NCBI GenBank assembly: GCA_002718035.1
Contig: PBCX01000019.1
Coordinates: 1-33,029, forward strand
Length of the DNA: 33,029 nt
Direction of reading: 5' to 3'
Source of the DNA: Flavobacteriales bacterium
GTDB taxonomy: Bacteria > Bacteroidota > Bacteroidia > Flavobacteriales > TMED113
Below, in pieces: positions 1 through 7,237 of this stretch (the stretch's first letter is position 1; the number at the start of each line of letters is the position of its first letter). Made by a program: the position numbers and the translations under genes. The notes below the pieces were generated by a model that was not told where the DNA came from, did not search any database, and was given only the letters and a program-made list of their open reading frames with translations.

Positions 1-20
1 ACAACAGATGAAAAGAGTAA

Positions 21-104
21 GATTCTTCTAAATGGTTCGAACTGAGGACGAGAGGGGGAGCAACAGATAAAGCATCTACGAAAGTAGGTGCTTTTATTTT
101 ATAA
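21..104 (+). other. tRNA-like / peptide-tail relic, copy A (repeat GGTTCGA-N13-GGGGGAGCA)
   Basis: After a TAA at 18-20, one plus-strand frame stays open to a TAA at 102-104 and encodes a tail containing W-F-E-x4-G-G-A (codons from 33). The core is GGTTCGA at 34-40, 13 bases, then GGGGGAGCA at 54-62. The same two words with the same 13-base spacing recur at 1249-1277. GGTTCGA matches the T-loop of tRNAs. From memory, some Bacteroidetes GIY-YIG nuclease genes end in such GGA-containing tails, so this may be the 3' remnant of such a gene entering from the left edge; that is unverified. A second frame, open from base 1 to a TGA at 43-45, has no recognisable content. Confidence 0.4.
69..95 (+). 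terminator. Intrinsic terminator hairpin, probably bidirectional
   Basis: The arms AGCATCTAC (71-79) and GTAGGTGCT (84-92) pair around a GAAA tetraloop (80-83) with one G-U pair. Flanking AA and TT extend the stem, and a T-run follows on the plus strand. It ends plus-strand transcription entering from the left. It also touches the stop codon of the minus-strand esterase, so it may serve that gene too, although the T-tract on that side is weak. Confidence 0.7.
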
Positions 105-1119
105 GATATTTTTTCTCAACTGTTCCATCTTCATAGATGTATAATTGGAATCCTTTATTAGTGGTTTCTCTTCCAAAGATGTCCATTGTAGTGATTAGGT
201 TTTCAGGACTGATACTATAAGGCTCTAAATCAGTTGTAGTATTACAACCAATCAAGCCATCTATGTTAAATTTAGACACAAAGTTCCACACCTCCGCAGT
301 TGCGTTAAAATCTTGATTTCCCCATGAAGCTAGTGGCGAAGGCCAATCATGCCCTCCATTTATAATTTTTAATTCTTCCACTGAAACACATCCATCTCCA
401 TTCATCCACAAATAACGCTCTACTGTACTTCCATCAAAACTATTTAAATCAGGGAGTGACTCAATAACTGGATTAATATCGGTATTATTGAAGGTTGACC
501 AATAATTATTAATCTCACTAACTGGATGATACCAACCGTCAAGATCATTATATGGATGAATATCATCATCTGTACCAACAATACTTTGAACCGCAGTTGG
601 ATGAACAAGATTGCAATTATAAAATGCACCTACAAATGCTGCGCCTGCCACTGAACTTATTGCAGCAATTCTATTGTTAAGCCTACATGCTAAATCATAA
701 GTAAACATACCACCTAAAGAATATCCACACGCATAAATTCTCTGTTGATCTATATTATAATTTAATGACACGTCATCTATTATAGCCTCAATAAAAAAAA
801 TATCATCGTGCTCAGTGGGCTCTTTATGTATCCAACTAGTATATCCGGTCTCTGGGTCTTCAAGTGCCTGGGGATAAATCAATATAAACCCAGAACTGTC
901 GGCAATAGAACGAAAATCAGCTTCATAATTCATAAAATCTAAAGCATATCCTGAGCCTCCATGAAGAGCAAGTAAAATTGGGACAGAATTACTATTAGAG
1001 TAGTTCTCAGAAACATAAATTAAGTATTCTCGGTTGTTGTTATCAAAATTTAAATTTTCTGTTTGTAATTGCCCAAAGCTCAATATTGGTATAATCAGTA
1101 GGAGTAGTAGTTTGTTCAT
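94..1119 (-). CDS. Secreted PHB-depolymerase/feruloyl-esterase-like alpha/beta hydrolase with short T9SS-type tail
   Basis: This is a 341-residue serine hydrolase of the LpqC/poly(3-hydroxybutyrate) depolymerase-like esterase family. Residues 1-17 form a signal peptide ending in FGQ. ALHGGSG near 51-57 is the oxyanion-hole strand. The nucleophile is Ser134 in GYSLGG, the acid is probably within Asp184-186, and the base is His257 in GGHDWPS. The last 40 residues (about 301-341) have the look of a short flavobacterial T9SS sorting tail, with a [VM]D-x-x-GRET core, a YIYEDGT strand and a basic end. The product is therefore probably exported through Sec and released or anchored by T9SS. The substrate cannot be read; polyester, feruloyl or acetyl-sugar esters are the family options. 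No gene lies immediately upstream. The stop codon abuts the terminator hairpin at 69-95. Confidence 0.85.
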   Translation of the reverse strand: MNKLLLLLIIPILSFGQLQTENLNFDNNNREYLIYVSENYSNSNSVPILLALHGGSGYALDFMNYEADFRSIADSSGFILIYPQALEDPETGYTSWIHKEPTEHDDIFFIEAIIDDVSLNYNIDQQRIYACGYSLGGMFTYDLACRLNNRIAAISSVAGAAFVGAFYNCNLVHPTAVQSIVGTDDDIHPYNDLDGWYHPVSEINNYWSTFNNTDINPVIESLPDLNSFDGSTVERYLWMNGDGCVSVEELKIINGGHDWPSPLASWGNQDFNATAEVWNFVSKFNIDGLIGCNTTTDLEPYSISPENLITTMDIFGRETTNKGFQLYIYEDGTVEKKYLIK

Positions 1120-1305
1120 ATTATAAATATAGTGGTTTAATTAAAGAAATGGAATAGTAACACATAATGATAGTGAATTAAGTTTCTAATTGAAATTCTG
1201 GAATCTCTAAAGATAACAGATATAACTGATGTGCATCTTTCCTTAATTGGTTCGATAATAGCTCAGTAGGGGGAGCAGGCGAAACTGCTACACGTCACAT
1301 TAACT
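1120..1305. other. Intergenic region with gene relic
   Basis: About 190 bases lie between the esterase start and the hairpin after the caspase gene. The stretch 1120-1229 carries stops in every frame and no motif I recognise. From 1230 it contains copy B of the repeat. No convincing TAnnTTTG box was found for the esterase on the minus strand. Confidence 0.4.
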
Positions 1306-1307
1306 AA
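1230..1307 (+). other. tRNA-like / peptide-tail relic, copy B
   Basis: GGTTCGA at 1249-1255 and GGGGGAGCA at 1269-1277 repeat copy A with the identical 13-base spacing, exactly 1215 bases away. In the same relative frame (TGG at 1248) it encodes W-F-D-x4-G-G-A and ends at a TAA at 1305-1307. Upstream the frame is closed by a TGA at 1227-1229, so no full gene remains. Bases 1259-1277 also match a tRNA D-arm consensus (TAGCTCAGT.GG..GAGCA) closely, with GCTC and GAGC able to pair. No complete tRNA can be folded around it. Confidence 0.4.
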
Positions 1308-1332
1308 AGCCCACCTTAATTGGTGGGTTTTT
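1306..1332 (+). terminator. Intrinsic terminator hairpin, probably bidirectional
   Basis: CCCACC (1310-1315) pairs with GGTGGG (1322-1327) around the loop TTAATT. AAAG (1306-1309) pairs with TTTT (1328-1331), giving a T-run on the plus strand and a shorter one on the minus strand. It overlaps the stop codon of the caspase gene by one base, the same layout as the hairpin at 69-95. Confidence 0.75.
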
Positions 1333-3319
1333 AATTAAAATTTTTAATAAAAGTGATTATTTCATCATTTAAATTACTTTTCCCATTCCATGGACTATTT
1401 ATTTGGGACTCAATACTTACAACGTCAGGATAAGCATCAAAGTAAAATTTTTTTAATGGTAATTCATTTTCTAAAATCACATTTATTATTAAATCTAAAT
1501 CATTAAAATCTTTAATTGGAAAATCAAAAAAAACTAAATATTTTTTCAACTCTCTAAATGCTAAGTCAGTAACTTCCAAATCTTTGTAAATCAAAAATTT
1601 GATTAATGCAGAATATCCCTCGAATTCGTTTAGAAAATCAAGTTTATATAGATCTTCCAAAGCAAAATACAACTTACCATTTGAATAATTAAAAATTGCC
1701 CTTCTTAATAAAGGTAAATGAGCATACCCTACCCTGTTTTTATCTAAATCAATAGATAAATTGAAAAATTTTAGTGCTTCATCATAATTTTTAATATAAT
1801 TATATAACTTCCCTAATTGCATATAAACATAACCTTCATCTGGCATCTTTTCAACTGAAACTTTATAATATTTTAATGCCTTTTTTATATCTCCTTTCAT
1901 CTCAAATAAAGATGCTTTTTGATAATATGACCAACCACTAACAGAACTACTAGAATGTTTTTTATCATATTTCAATGCCATATCAACTGATTTTAGAGCT
2001 AAATCAATTTCACTTAAAGATTCATAAATATAAGATTGATTGATGTAAATTGTGCCAAATAGATAATTGCCATTTATTATATCTTTTTCGAAAGTAATAT
2101 AATTGATTTCAGAATTTATAAAATTACGACTATCATCTAAAACATCTAATGCTTTACTAATTATATCAACAGATTCTCTCGTTTTATTTAATTCCCAATT
2201 ATAATATCTTGCTTGTTCTTGAAAAGCAATTGCATTTAATGAATCTAATTTAACCCATTGATTAAGATAATTTTCCTTCAAAGTAGAAATAGCTGATGTA
2301 TTAATAATTCCACAATCTTCTAAATTATTTTCAAAAACAATTTGAGTAAAATAAGCATCAAATTGATATGGATTAATTTCTATTGCTGTTGAATAGTCAA
2401 TTAAAGCATTAAATTGGTCATCCAATAAAAGATGTAAATGAGCTCTTTTGGTTAAAATTTTTGAGCTATTTGGATAAAATTTTAAGAGTGTATTGCAATA
2501 ATCTAAGCCTTTCTTAAAATCTTTATTCAAAATAAATTTATCAATTGTTTTTAATGATGCAGTGATTTTAGGTTTTTTAAAATAAAAGGTCCCGTTTGTT
2601 AATTTTGAATTTTCAACTGGACTTTGTTCTCCTTTAGAAATTTCCTCAACCTCTTTTCTAACGTTTTTAAACACCTGTTCTAGGGAAATATCCTCTTTTA
2701 ATAGATTTTTAGATAAACTTTTACAATAAATACTATTCTCTCTATCTCCATCAGCTGCAGTATCTCCTGCATCTGTTGAAAAAGCAATTAATGAACCCGA
2801 TGGCGGTGATATTTTAGCGAGTCCTGACCCTTTTCCAATTGACCTAGCCTTATTCCAATTACCTTCAAATGGATTGTCCCTACAAGCATCTAAAACAAGA
2901 ATATTTACTTGATCTGTGAAGGAATTCAAAAAAATTAATATATCATTTACATTTAGTCCAAAGAATTTAACTTTTTTTTCAGTATCAAAATTTACCTTTG
3001 TTGGTAGTAAATAGTTTTGTGAACCAATTTGAATTCCATGGCCAGCATAATAAACTAAAGCAACATCATAAAATTCTCTTTTGTCTCCAAATTCAAAAAC
3101 AGCATTTTTAAATTCCGCAAACGTTTCTATATTTTCTTTTAAAATAACATCAAAGTCAAGTTTTTCTAAAGTAGAAGCAATGAGCCTTGCATCATTAACT
3201 GGGTTATTTAATGGCCCTTTATCATAATTAGCATTTCCTATTACTAAAGCTAATCTCTTTTCGTCTTGCTGACATAAAAGAGTTAATGGTATAATCAACA
3301 ATAATAGAAATTTCTTCAT
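1331..3319 (-). CDS. Secreted caspase-like (peptidase C14) protein with TPR repeats
   Basis: A metacaspase-type domain fills about the first 240 residues. It has an N-terminal strand ALVIGNANY, then YYAGHG with catalytic His94, then LDACRDNPF with catalytic Cys146, numbered from the chosen Met. Both dyad residues are present, so it should be an active cysteine protease, possibly specific for basic residues as in metacaspases. The rest is helical TPR-like sequence, with recognisable repeats around 265-335 and 470-560, probably for partner binding. I chose the Met at 3319 because it is followed directly by the signal peptide KKFLLLLIIPLTLLCQQ; the frame stays open to another ATG at 3340, which would add seven polar residues. 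The gene follows the recombinase with a 9 to 30 bp gap on the same strand and may be cotranscribed with it. Secretion points to envelope or extracellular proteolysis rather than cytoplasmic suicide. Confidence 0.85.
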   Translation of the reverse strand: MKKFLLLLIIPLTLLCQQDEKRLALVIGNANYDKGPLNNPVNDARLIASTLEKLDFDVILKENIETFAEFKNAVFEFGDKREFYDVALVYYAGHGIQIGSQNYLLPTKVNFDTEKKVKFFGLNVNDILIFLNSFTDQVNILVLDACRDNPFEGNWNKARSIGKGSGLAKISPPSGSLIAFSTDAGDTAADGDRENSIYCKSLSKNLLKEDISLEQVFKNVRKEVEEISKGEQSPVENSKLTNGTFYFKKPKITASLKTIDKFILNKDFKKGLDYCNTLLKFYPNSSKILTKRAHLHLLLDDQFNALIDYSTAIEINPYQFDAYFTQIVFENNLEDCGIINTSAISTLKENYLNQWVKLDSLNAIAFQEQARYYNWELNKTRESVDIISKALDVLDDSRNFINSEINYITFEKDIINGNYLFGTIYINQSYIYESLSEIDLALKSVDMALKYDKKHSSSSVSGWSYYQKASLFEMKGDIKKALKYYKVSVEKMPDEGYVYMQLGKLYNYIKNYDEALKFFNLSIDLDKNRVGYAHLPLLRRAIFNYSNGKLYFALEDLYKLDFLNEFEGYSALIKFLIYKDLEVTDLAFRELKKYLVFFDFPIKDFNDLDLIINVILENELPLKKFYFDAYPDVVSIESQINSPWNGKSNLNDEIITFIKNFN

Positions 3320-3349
3320 AATGATAGTATTTAGGTACATAAATATAGA

Positions 3350-4561
3350 TTAAAAATCAAATTTTTCATCTCTTTTACTCATTGATAGAGCTAAAGATTT
3401 CATAGGCTCTTTTTTATTTTTCTGAATATAATTATGAAATTGAGACTCTGTTTTGTGCCCTGTAATTGAGATTATATCATAAGTATGGGTTTCTGTTTCC
3501 ATATAATAATTAGTGGCAAAGCTTCTTCTTGCAGTATGAGAGCTTACCCACTTATATTTTGGTTTAGAGACATCAACAATAGAGCCATTAACATCCTTTT
3601 TTAGCATTGTCATATCATCAATACCAGCCCTTTTACATATTTCCTTAATCTTCTTGTTGAATATAGGATTACTATTGAAGTTTGGTAAATCCCCATTGTA
3701 TTTATTTAAAATTTTATGCACCAATTTTGAAATAGGTATTGTTACTCTATGTTTTGTTTTTCTTGTCACAAGTGATAAAATTCCATTTTGAAAATCATCC
3801 TTTTTTAAACTTGTATAATCTTCAAATCTCAATCCAGTATCACAACCAATTAGAAATAAATCTCTAATTATATCTTCACGCTTATTCTCTATTTTTAATT
3901 TCAATATTTTATCATACTCTTCAAAAGTTAGATAAACATCATCGGTTGGTGAACTAGGTTTAGAATACGAATCAAAAATTCTATCTTTTATATATCCTCT
4001 TTTATGAGCAAAATTAAGTATTGACTTTAAATGCTTAATTCTATTTCCTATTGTATTATTAGCATAACCCTTTTCATTACGATAATAAGATATTAAGGAA
4101 TCATATAGCTCCATATTAAATGAACTAAATTGTAATTCTACTCCTAAGTGTTTTTCAAACTCTTTAAAGGTTTTTATGCTAGACTCATATTGTCTTATTG
4201 TTGCATCACTTTTATCATTTTTTGAATTTTCAATAAAATAATTTAAAAACTCTTTGAATGATTTTTGACTATGTGAGAGGCCTTTGATATCATCCATAAT
4301 CATTTTTTTAAATGTGGTTCGATCTGGAATTGAATCAAAGCTTATAATATTAGCATATAACTTCTTTATAGTGTTTTCATATTTATTCAAAACCTCATTA
4401 TATTCAAAAGCATTTGTTGATGCTGGTTTAAATCTTTGTTTTTGTTTTGAAAAGTCTGTTTTATTAACCCTAATGTTTTGAACTATCATAGTTACTCTTT
4501 GCAAATTGTATTGAAATGAGCATCTAATGTATTTATCTTGTTGTCTAAATTTTACATTCAT
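3350..4561 (-). CDS. Tyrosine recombinase / phage-type integrase with SAM-like core-binding domain
   Basis: This 403-residue site-specific recombinase has the usual Bacteroidetes layout: a short arm-binding region (about 1-60), a SAM-like core-binding domain (about 100-190) and a catalytic domain (about 210-390). All catalytic positions are visible: Arg245 in DTGLRFED, a Lys at 268 or 270 in TRKTK, His342 and Arg345 in SSHTARR, His369 in ITGHK, and nucleophile Tyr378 in FHNYIQ. It is therefore probably active. It lies 142 bp beyond the 3' end of tRNA-Arg on the same strand, the typical place for an integrase that uses the tRNA as attachment site. The region ahead of it carries a tandem TGGGCAAATA repeat and an AT-rich palindrome that may bind the recombinase. 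The caspase gene follows within 30 bp. Confidence 0.93.
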   Translation of the reverse strand: MNVKFRQQDKYIRCSFQYNLQRVTMIVQNIRVNKTDFSKQKQRFKPASTNAFEYNEVLNKYENTIKKLYANIISFDSIPDRTTFKKMIMDDIKGLSHSQKSFKEFLNYFIENSKNDKSDATIRQYESSIKTFKEFEKHLGVELQFSSFNMELYDSLISYYRNEKGYANNTIGNRIKHLKSILNFAHKRGYIKDRIFDSYSKPSSPTDDVYLTFEEYDKILKLKIENKREDIIRDLFLIGCDTGLRFEDYTSLKKDDFQNGILSLVTRKTKHRVTIPISKLVHKILNKYNGDLPNFNSNPIFNKKIKEICKRAGIDDMTMLKKDVNGSIVDVSKPKYKWVSSHTARRSFATNYYMETETHTYDIISITGHKTESQFHNYIQKNKKEPMKSLALSMSKRDEKFDF

Positions 4562-4571
4562 ATTAAAAAAT

Positions 4572-4593
4572 TGGGCAAATAGGTGGGCAAATA
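4572..4593 (-). repeat. Tandem direct repeat TATTTGCCCA ahead of the recombinase
   Basis: On the minus strand TATTTGCCCA occurs twice, separated by CC (plus strand TGGGCAAATA at 4572-4581 and 4584-4593), giving a 12-bp period 11 bp upstream of the recombinase ATG. The period is close to one helical turn, so two protein copies could bind the same face. Candidate roles are arm-type recombinase sites or an operator overlapping the promoter; each TATTTG also partly resembles the Bacteroidetes -7 box. The role is inferred. Confidence 0.5.
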
Positions 4594-4616
4594 TGCATTA
4601 TAAATGTTTATATATA

Positions 4617-4646
4617 TTTATATTAATATAAAGAATTTAATATAAA
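4617..4646. repeat. AT-rich palindrome and direct repeat between tRNA-Arg and recombinase
   Basis: TTTATATTAATATAAA at 4617-4632 is a perfect 16-bp palindrome. Its right part TTAATATAAA is repeated directly at 4637-4646, 14 bp on. The location in the probable attachment region suggests recombinase or excisionase binding, but such words also arise by chance in DNA this AT-rich. Confidence 0.35.
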
Positions 4647-4703
4647 CTTATCTGTTAAAAAGGATTTTTTGTAAAAATGAATAAATAAAAGAAAATATCA
4701 TTG

Positions 4704-4777
4704 TGACCCCGGCAGGATTCGAACCTGCAACCAACAGAGCCGAAATCTATCATTCTATCCAGTTGAACTACGGGGCC
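4704..4777 (-). tRNA. tRNA-Arg, anticodon UCG
   Basis: The cloverleaf folds fully on the minus strand. The acceptor stem GGCCCCG/CGGGGTC has one G-U pair, the D-stem is GTTC/GAAT, the anticodon stem ATAGA/TCTGT carries the loop TTTCGGC (anticodon TCG at 34-36), there is a 5-base variable loop, and the T-stem GCAGG/CCTGC carries TTCGAAT. The discriminator is A at 4704. CCA is not encoded. It reads CGA and probably other CGN arginine codons. Its 3' end faces the recombinase gene, making it the likely attachment site of an island. Confidence 0.96.
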
Positions 4778-4789
4778 CAAATGAATACA

Positions 4790-4797
4790 CAAAAGTA
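4790..4797 (-). promoter_or_regulatory. -7 promoter box (TACTTTTG) for tRNA-Arg
   Basis: The minus strand reads TACTTTTG, an exact match to the Bacteroidetes -7 consensus TAnnTTTG. It lies 12 bases upstream of the mature tRNA 5' end, so transcription would start about 5 bases before the tRNA. I see no clear TTG at the -33 position. Confidence 0.6.
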
Positions 4798-4843
4798 TTA
4801 ATTTTTTAATCATTACGTTATATCTTTATAATTTGGTAGAAAC

Positions 4844-7237
4844 ATGAAATATATTCTTTTTTACATTATAACAATTTGTTCATTTTCATTTGCTCAAAAT
4901 AGAGTAGGAGAATGGAGTGCGTACTTAAGCTATAATGAAGGAAATTTTGTCTATAACAAAGAAAATGTTATTTACGTAGGAACAAAATCTCAATATTACA
5001 CATATAATTTATTAGATAATAGTATTGAATCTTTTTCCAAACTAAACAACCTGAACGATATTAATGTTACTGCAATTAACTTTGATAATCAAACAAAAAC
5101 ATTAATTATTGGATATGAAAATGGTAATATTGATCTAGTCAAAAATAGACAAGTTATAAACATTCCATTCATAAAGAATTCAGCTAATATTATAGGTAGT
5201 AAAACAATTAAGAACATTCATGTATCAAATGGGTTAGCTTTTCTTTCGTGCTCATTTGGCTTAGTTAAGCTTAATATTAATCAAGCTGAAATATTGGACA
5301 CTTATTACTTTTGGAACAATGGTAGTTATGGTGAAGTAATTGATTGCTATGTATTTAATGAAATAAAAAACAATGATTTTCTGTCAAACAAAATATTTGT
5401 GGCCACCAACTTTGGTCTTTTTTCTTCTAATGTAAATGATCCAAATTTAATTGATCCTAACAGTTGGAATCAAGAATATTTAATTGAGAACGTAGTTAAT
5501 CAGCAAATAAATACTTCGTTTGAAAATGGTGTTAAAAAAATACTTGGTAGTAATGAAAACTTAGTACTATTTCCTAACGAATATAATGCTCTTGGAGGAG
5601 AAAATGGTAGTTGTGAAATTTTAATATATTCTAAAGAAAAGAGCAGATTTATTTCTAGAAATGTGCCAGAAATTTGCAATCAAAATGAAAATATAATTTC
5701 CGGACATATAGTAAATAATGAAGTAATGGGTTACAGTTATAGTAAATTATTTCATATTCATTCAATAGAAAACTTAACTAAACAGACACAAATTAACACC
5801 TATTCTATTCTTCCATTTAATTCACAAAACAATTTTAGAAATTTAACTTTTAGTAAAAGACAAAATGAAAATTCTCATGATGTGTTTTTCTCTCACTCTA
5901 ACTTAGGTTTAGTAAAATTTCTTTTAAATGAAAATTTAAATTTTGAGCAAAACATCAGTCCAAACGGTCCAGCAAGCAATACATTTTCTGATATAGAATA
6001 CAATAATGATCAAATAATTATTTCTCATGGTGGCAAAAATAGCTCCTGGAACAATTTATTTATATCAAAAGAACTTTCTTTTTATAAAAACAATAGTTGG
6101 TCAACAACTGATGAAATTAAGGATTTAAATATTTATGACCTTCAATCAATAGTTAATTATAATAACTCATTATTTGTAGGAAGTTGGAATAATGGTCTTC
6201 TTGAATTAAATGAACAAGAACTTGTTAACTTATACAATGAAAATAATAGTTCTTTACAGTCTATAACAACAGACGGGTGGATTCGTGTTGGTGGGTGCTG
6301 CACAGAAAATAATTTACTTTGGGTAACGAACTCAGAGGCTGAAAAACCAATATCACTTTTCAATAATACTAATTGGGAAAGTCTAAACCTAAACTCTATT
6401 TCTACGAACACAATGATTGGTAAAATTTTTTGCTTGAATAATGGTCAAAAATGGGTTCAAACAAGAAATGAGGGCATCGTTGTATTAACAAATAATGGTA
6501 AAAATTATATTGACAAAAAAATAACCTCCTCTGTTTCAAATGGTAATCTTCCAAGTAACACAATTAACGCAATAGCAGAGGATGCTAATGGTTATGTCTG
6601 GGTTGGGAGTACTAATGGTGTAGGAGTTTTTTATTCTGCAGAAAATATTTTTTCTAACAGCAATTACGATTGTGAAACTCCATTATTGGAAGTAGATGGA
6701 TACGTTGAAAGGCTTCTATTTAATACAAATATCTTAGATTTAAAAATAGATGGTGGAAATAGAAAATGGATAGCAACTGAGGGCAAGGGAGTTTTTTTAA
6801 TTTCGGAAGATGGAACTGAAGAAATATTTCACTTTACAGCTGAAAATAGTCCTCTATTAAATAATACAGTATTTAATTTAGAAATTGACTCTAAAACTGG
6901 ATCTGTGTATTTTGGAACAGAATCGGGATTATGCTCGTACAGATCAACTGCAACGGATGAGGCAGAAAATTTTGAAAACGTAAAAATTTTTCCAAATCCA
7001 GTTAAAAGAAATTATTCGGGATTAATTACGATTTATGGACTAACAAACGATACAAATATAAAAATTACAGACATCTCAGGGAACCTTGTCCATGAAACAC
7101 AAACTGAGGGCGGCTCCGCTTCATGGAACGGGCGGTCCTTTAATGGAAAAAAAGTTAAAACGGGAGTGTATTTATTTTTTTGTACCAATAAAGATTTTAC
7201 AGAGAGTTTAGTTAAAAAAGTTCTAATTTATAATTAA
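4844..7237 (+). CDS. porZ: Type IX secretion system protein PorZ
   Basis: This is a 797-residue secreted protein with a signal peptide ending SFSFAQ (residues 1-18). The N-terminal part begins with the PorZ pattern VGEWSAYLSYNEGN and continues as two beta-propeller-like regions with repeats such as VWVGSTNGVGVF, as in two-component regulator propellers. A T9SS type A sorting domain (about 715-797) begins at IFPNPV and includes a DISGNLV strand and a final KKVLIYN. PorZ is part of the cell-surface attachment complex that processes T9SS cargo and is itself T9SS-exported. The following recO overlaps its stop codon by one base (TAATG). The order porZ-recO-TonB receptor is, as I recall, conserved in Flavobacteriia and supports the assignment. 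It is divergent from tRNA-Arg. Confidence 0.88.
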   Translation: MKYILFYIITICSFSFAQNRVGEWSAYLSYNEGNFVYNKENVIYVGTKSQYYTYNLLDNSIESFSKLNNLNDINVTAINFDNQTKTLIIGYENGNIDLVKNRQVINIPFIKNSANIIGSKTIKNIHVSNGLAFLSCSFGLVKLNINQAEILDTYYFWNNGSYGEVIDCYVFNEIKNNDFLSNKIFVATNFGLFSSNVNDPNLIDPNSWNQEYLIENVVNQQINTSFENGVKKILGSNENLVLFPNEYNALGGENGSCEILIYSKEKSRFISRNVPEICNQNENIISGHIVNNEVMGYSYSKLFHIHSIENLTKQTQINTYSILPFNSQNNFRNLTFSKRQNENSHDVFFSHSNLGLVKFLLNENLNFEQNISPNGPASNTFSDIEYNNDQIIISHGGKNSSWNNLFISKELSFYKNNSWSTTDEIKDLNIYDLQSIVNYNNSLFVGSWNNGLLELNEQELVNLYNENNSSLQSITTDGWIRVGGCCTENNLLWVTNSEAEKPISLFNNTNWESLNLNSISTNTMIGKIFCLNNGQKWVQTRNEGIVVLTNNGKNYIDKKITSSVSNGNLPSNTINAIAEDANGYVWVGSTNGVGVFYSAENIFSNSNYDCETPLLEVDGYVERLLFNTNILDLKIDGGNRKWIATEGKGVFLISEDGTEEIFHFTAENSPLLNNTVFNLEIDSKTGSVYFGTESGLCSYRSTATDEAENFENVKIFPNPVKRNYSGLITIYGLTNDTNIKITDISGNLVHETQTEGGSASWNGRSFNGKKVKTGVYLFFCTNKDFTESLVKKVLIYN

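Noticed and set aside
1-45. Plus-strand frame open from the left edge to a TGA at 43-45 as a real gene end
   Set aside because: Only 14 residues are visible and they match no family I know; the frame differs from the repeat-encoded tail. Kept only as a remark.
34-1277. Copies A and B as attachment sites matching tRNA-Arg
   Set aside because: They share only GGTTCGA with the tRNA, a word common to all tRNAs, and lie in the opposite orientation, so they are not direct repeats of the tRNA 3' end.
1230-1332. A tRNA gene in the intergenic region
   Set aside because: D-arm and T-loop words are present but in reverse order, and no acceptor or anticodon stem can be formed.
3319-3340. Upstream ATG at 3340 as start of the caspase gene
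   Set aside because: It would place seven polar residues before an otherwise standard signal peptide; the internal Met at 3319 is more likely.
4284-4481. Small plus-strand open frame inside the recombinase gene
   Set aside because: Antisense to a gene with complete catalytic motifs; no start signal or family resemblance.
4801-4843. TATAATTTG as porZ promoter
   Set aside because: Spacing within the box is off by one from TAnnTTTG and it lies only about 10 bases before the ATG.
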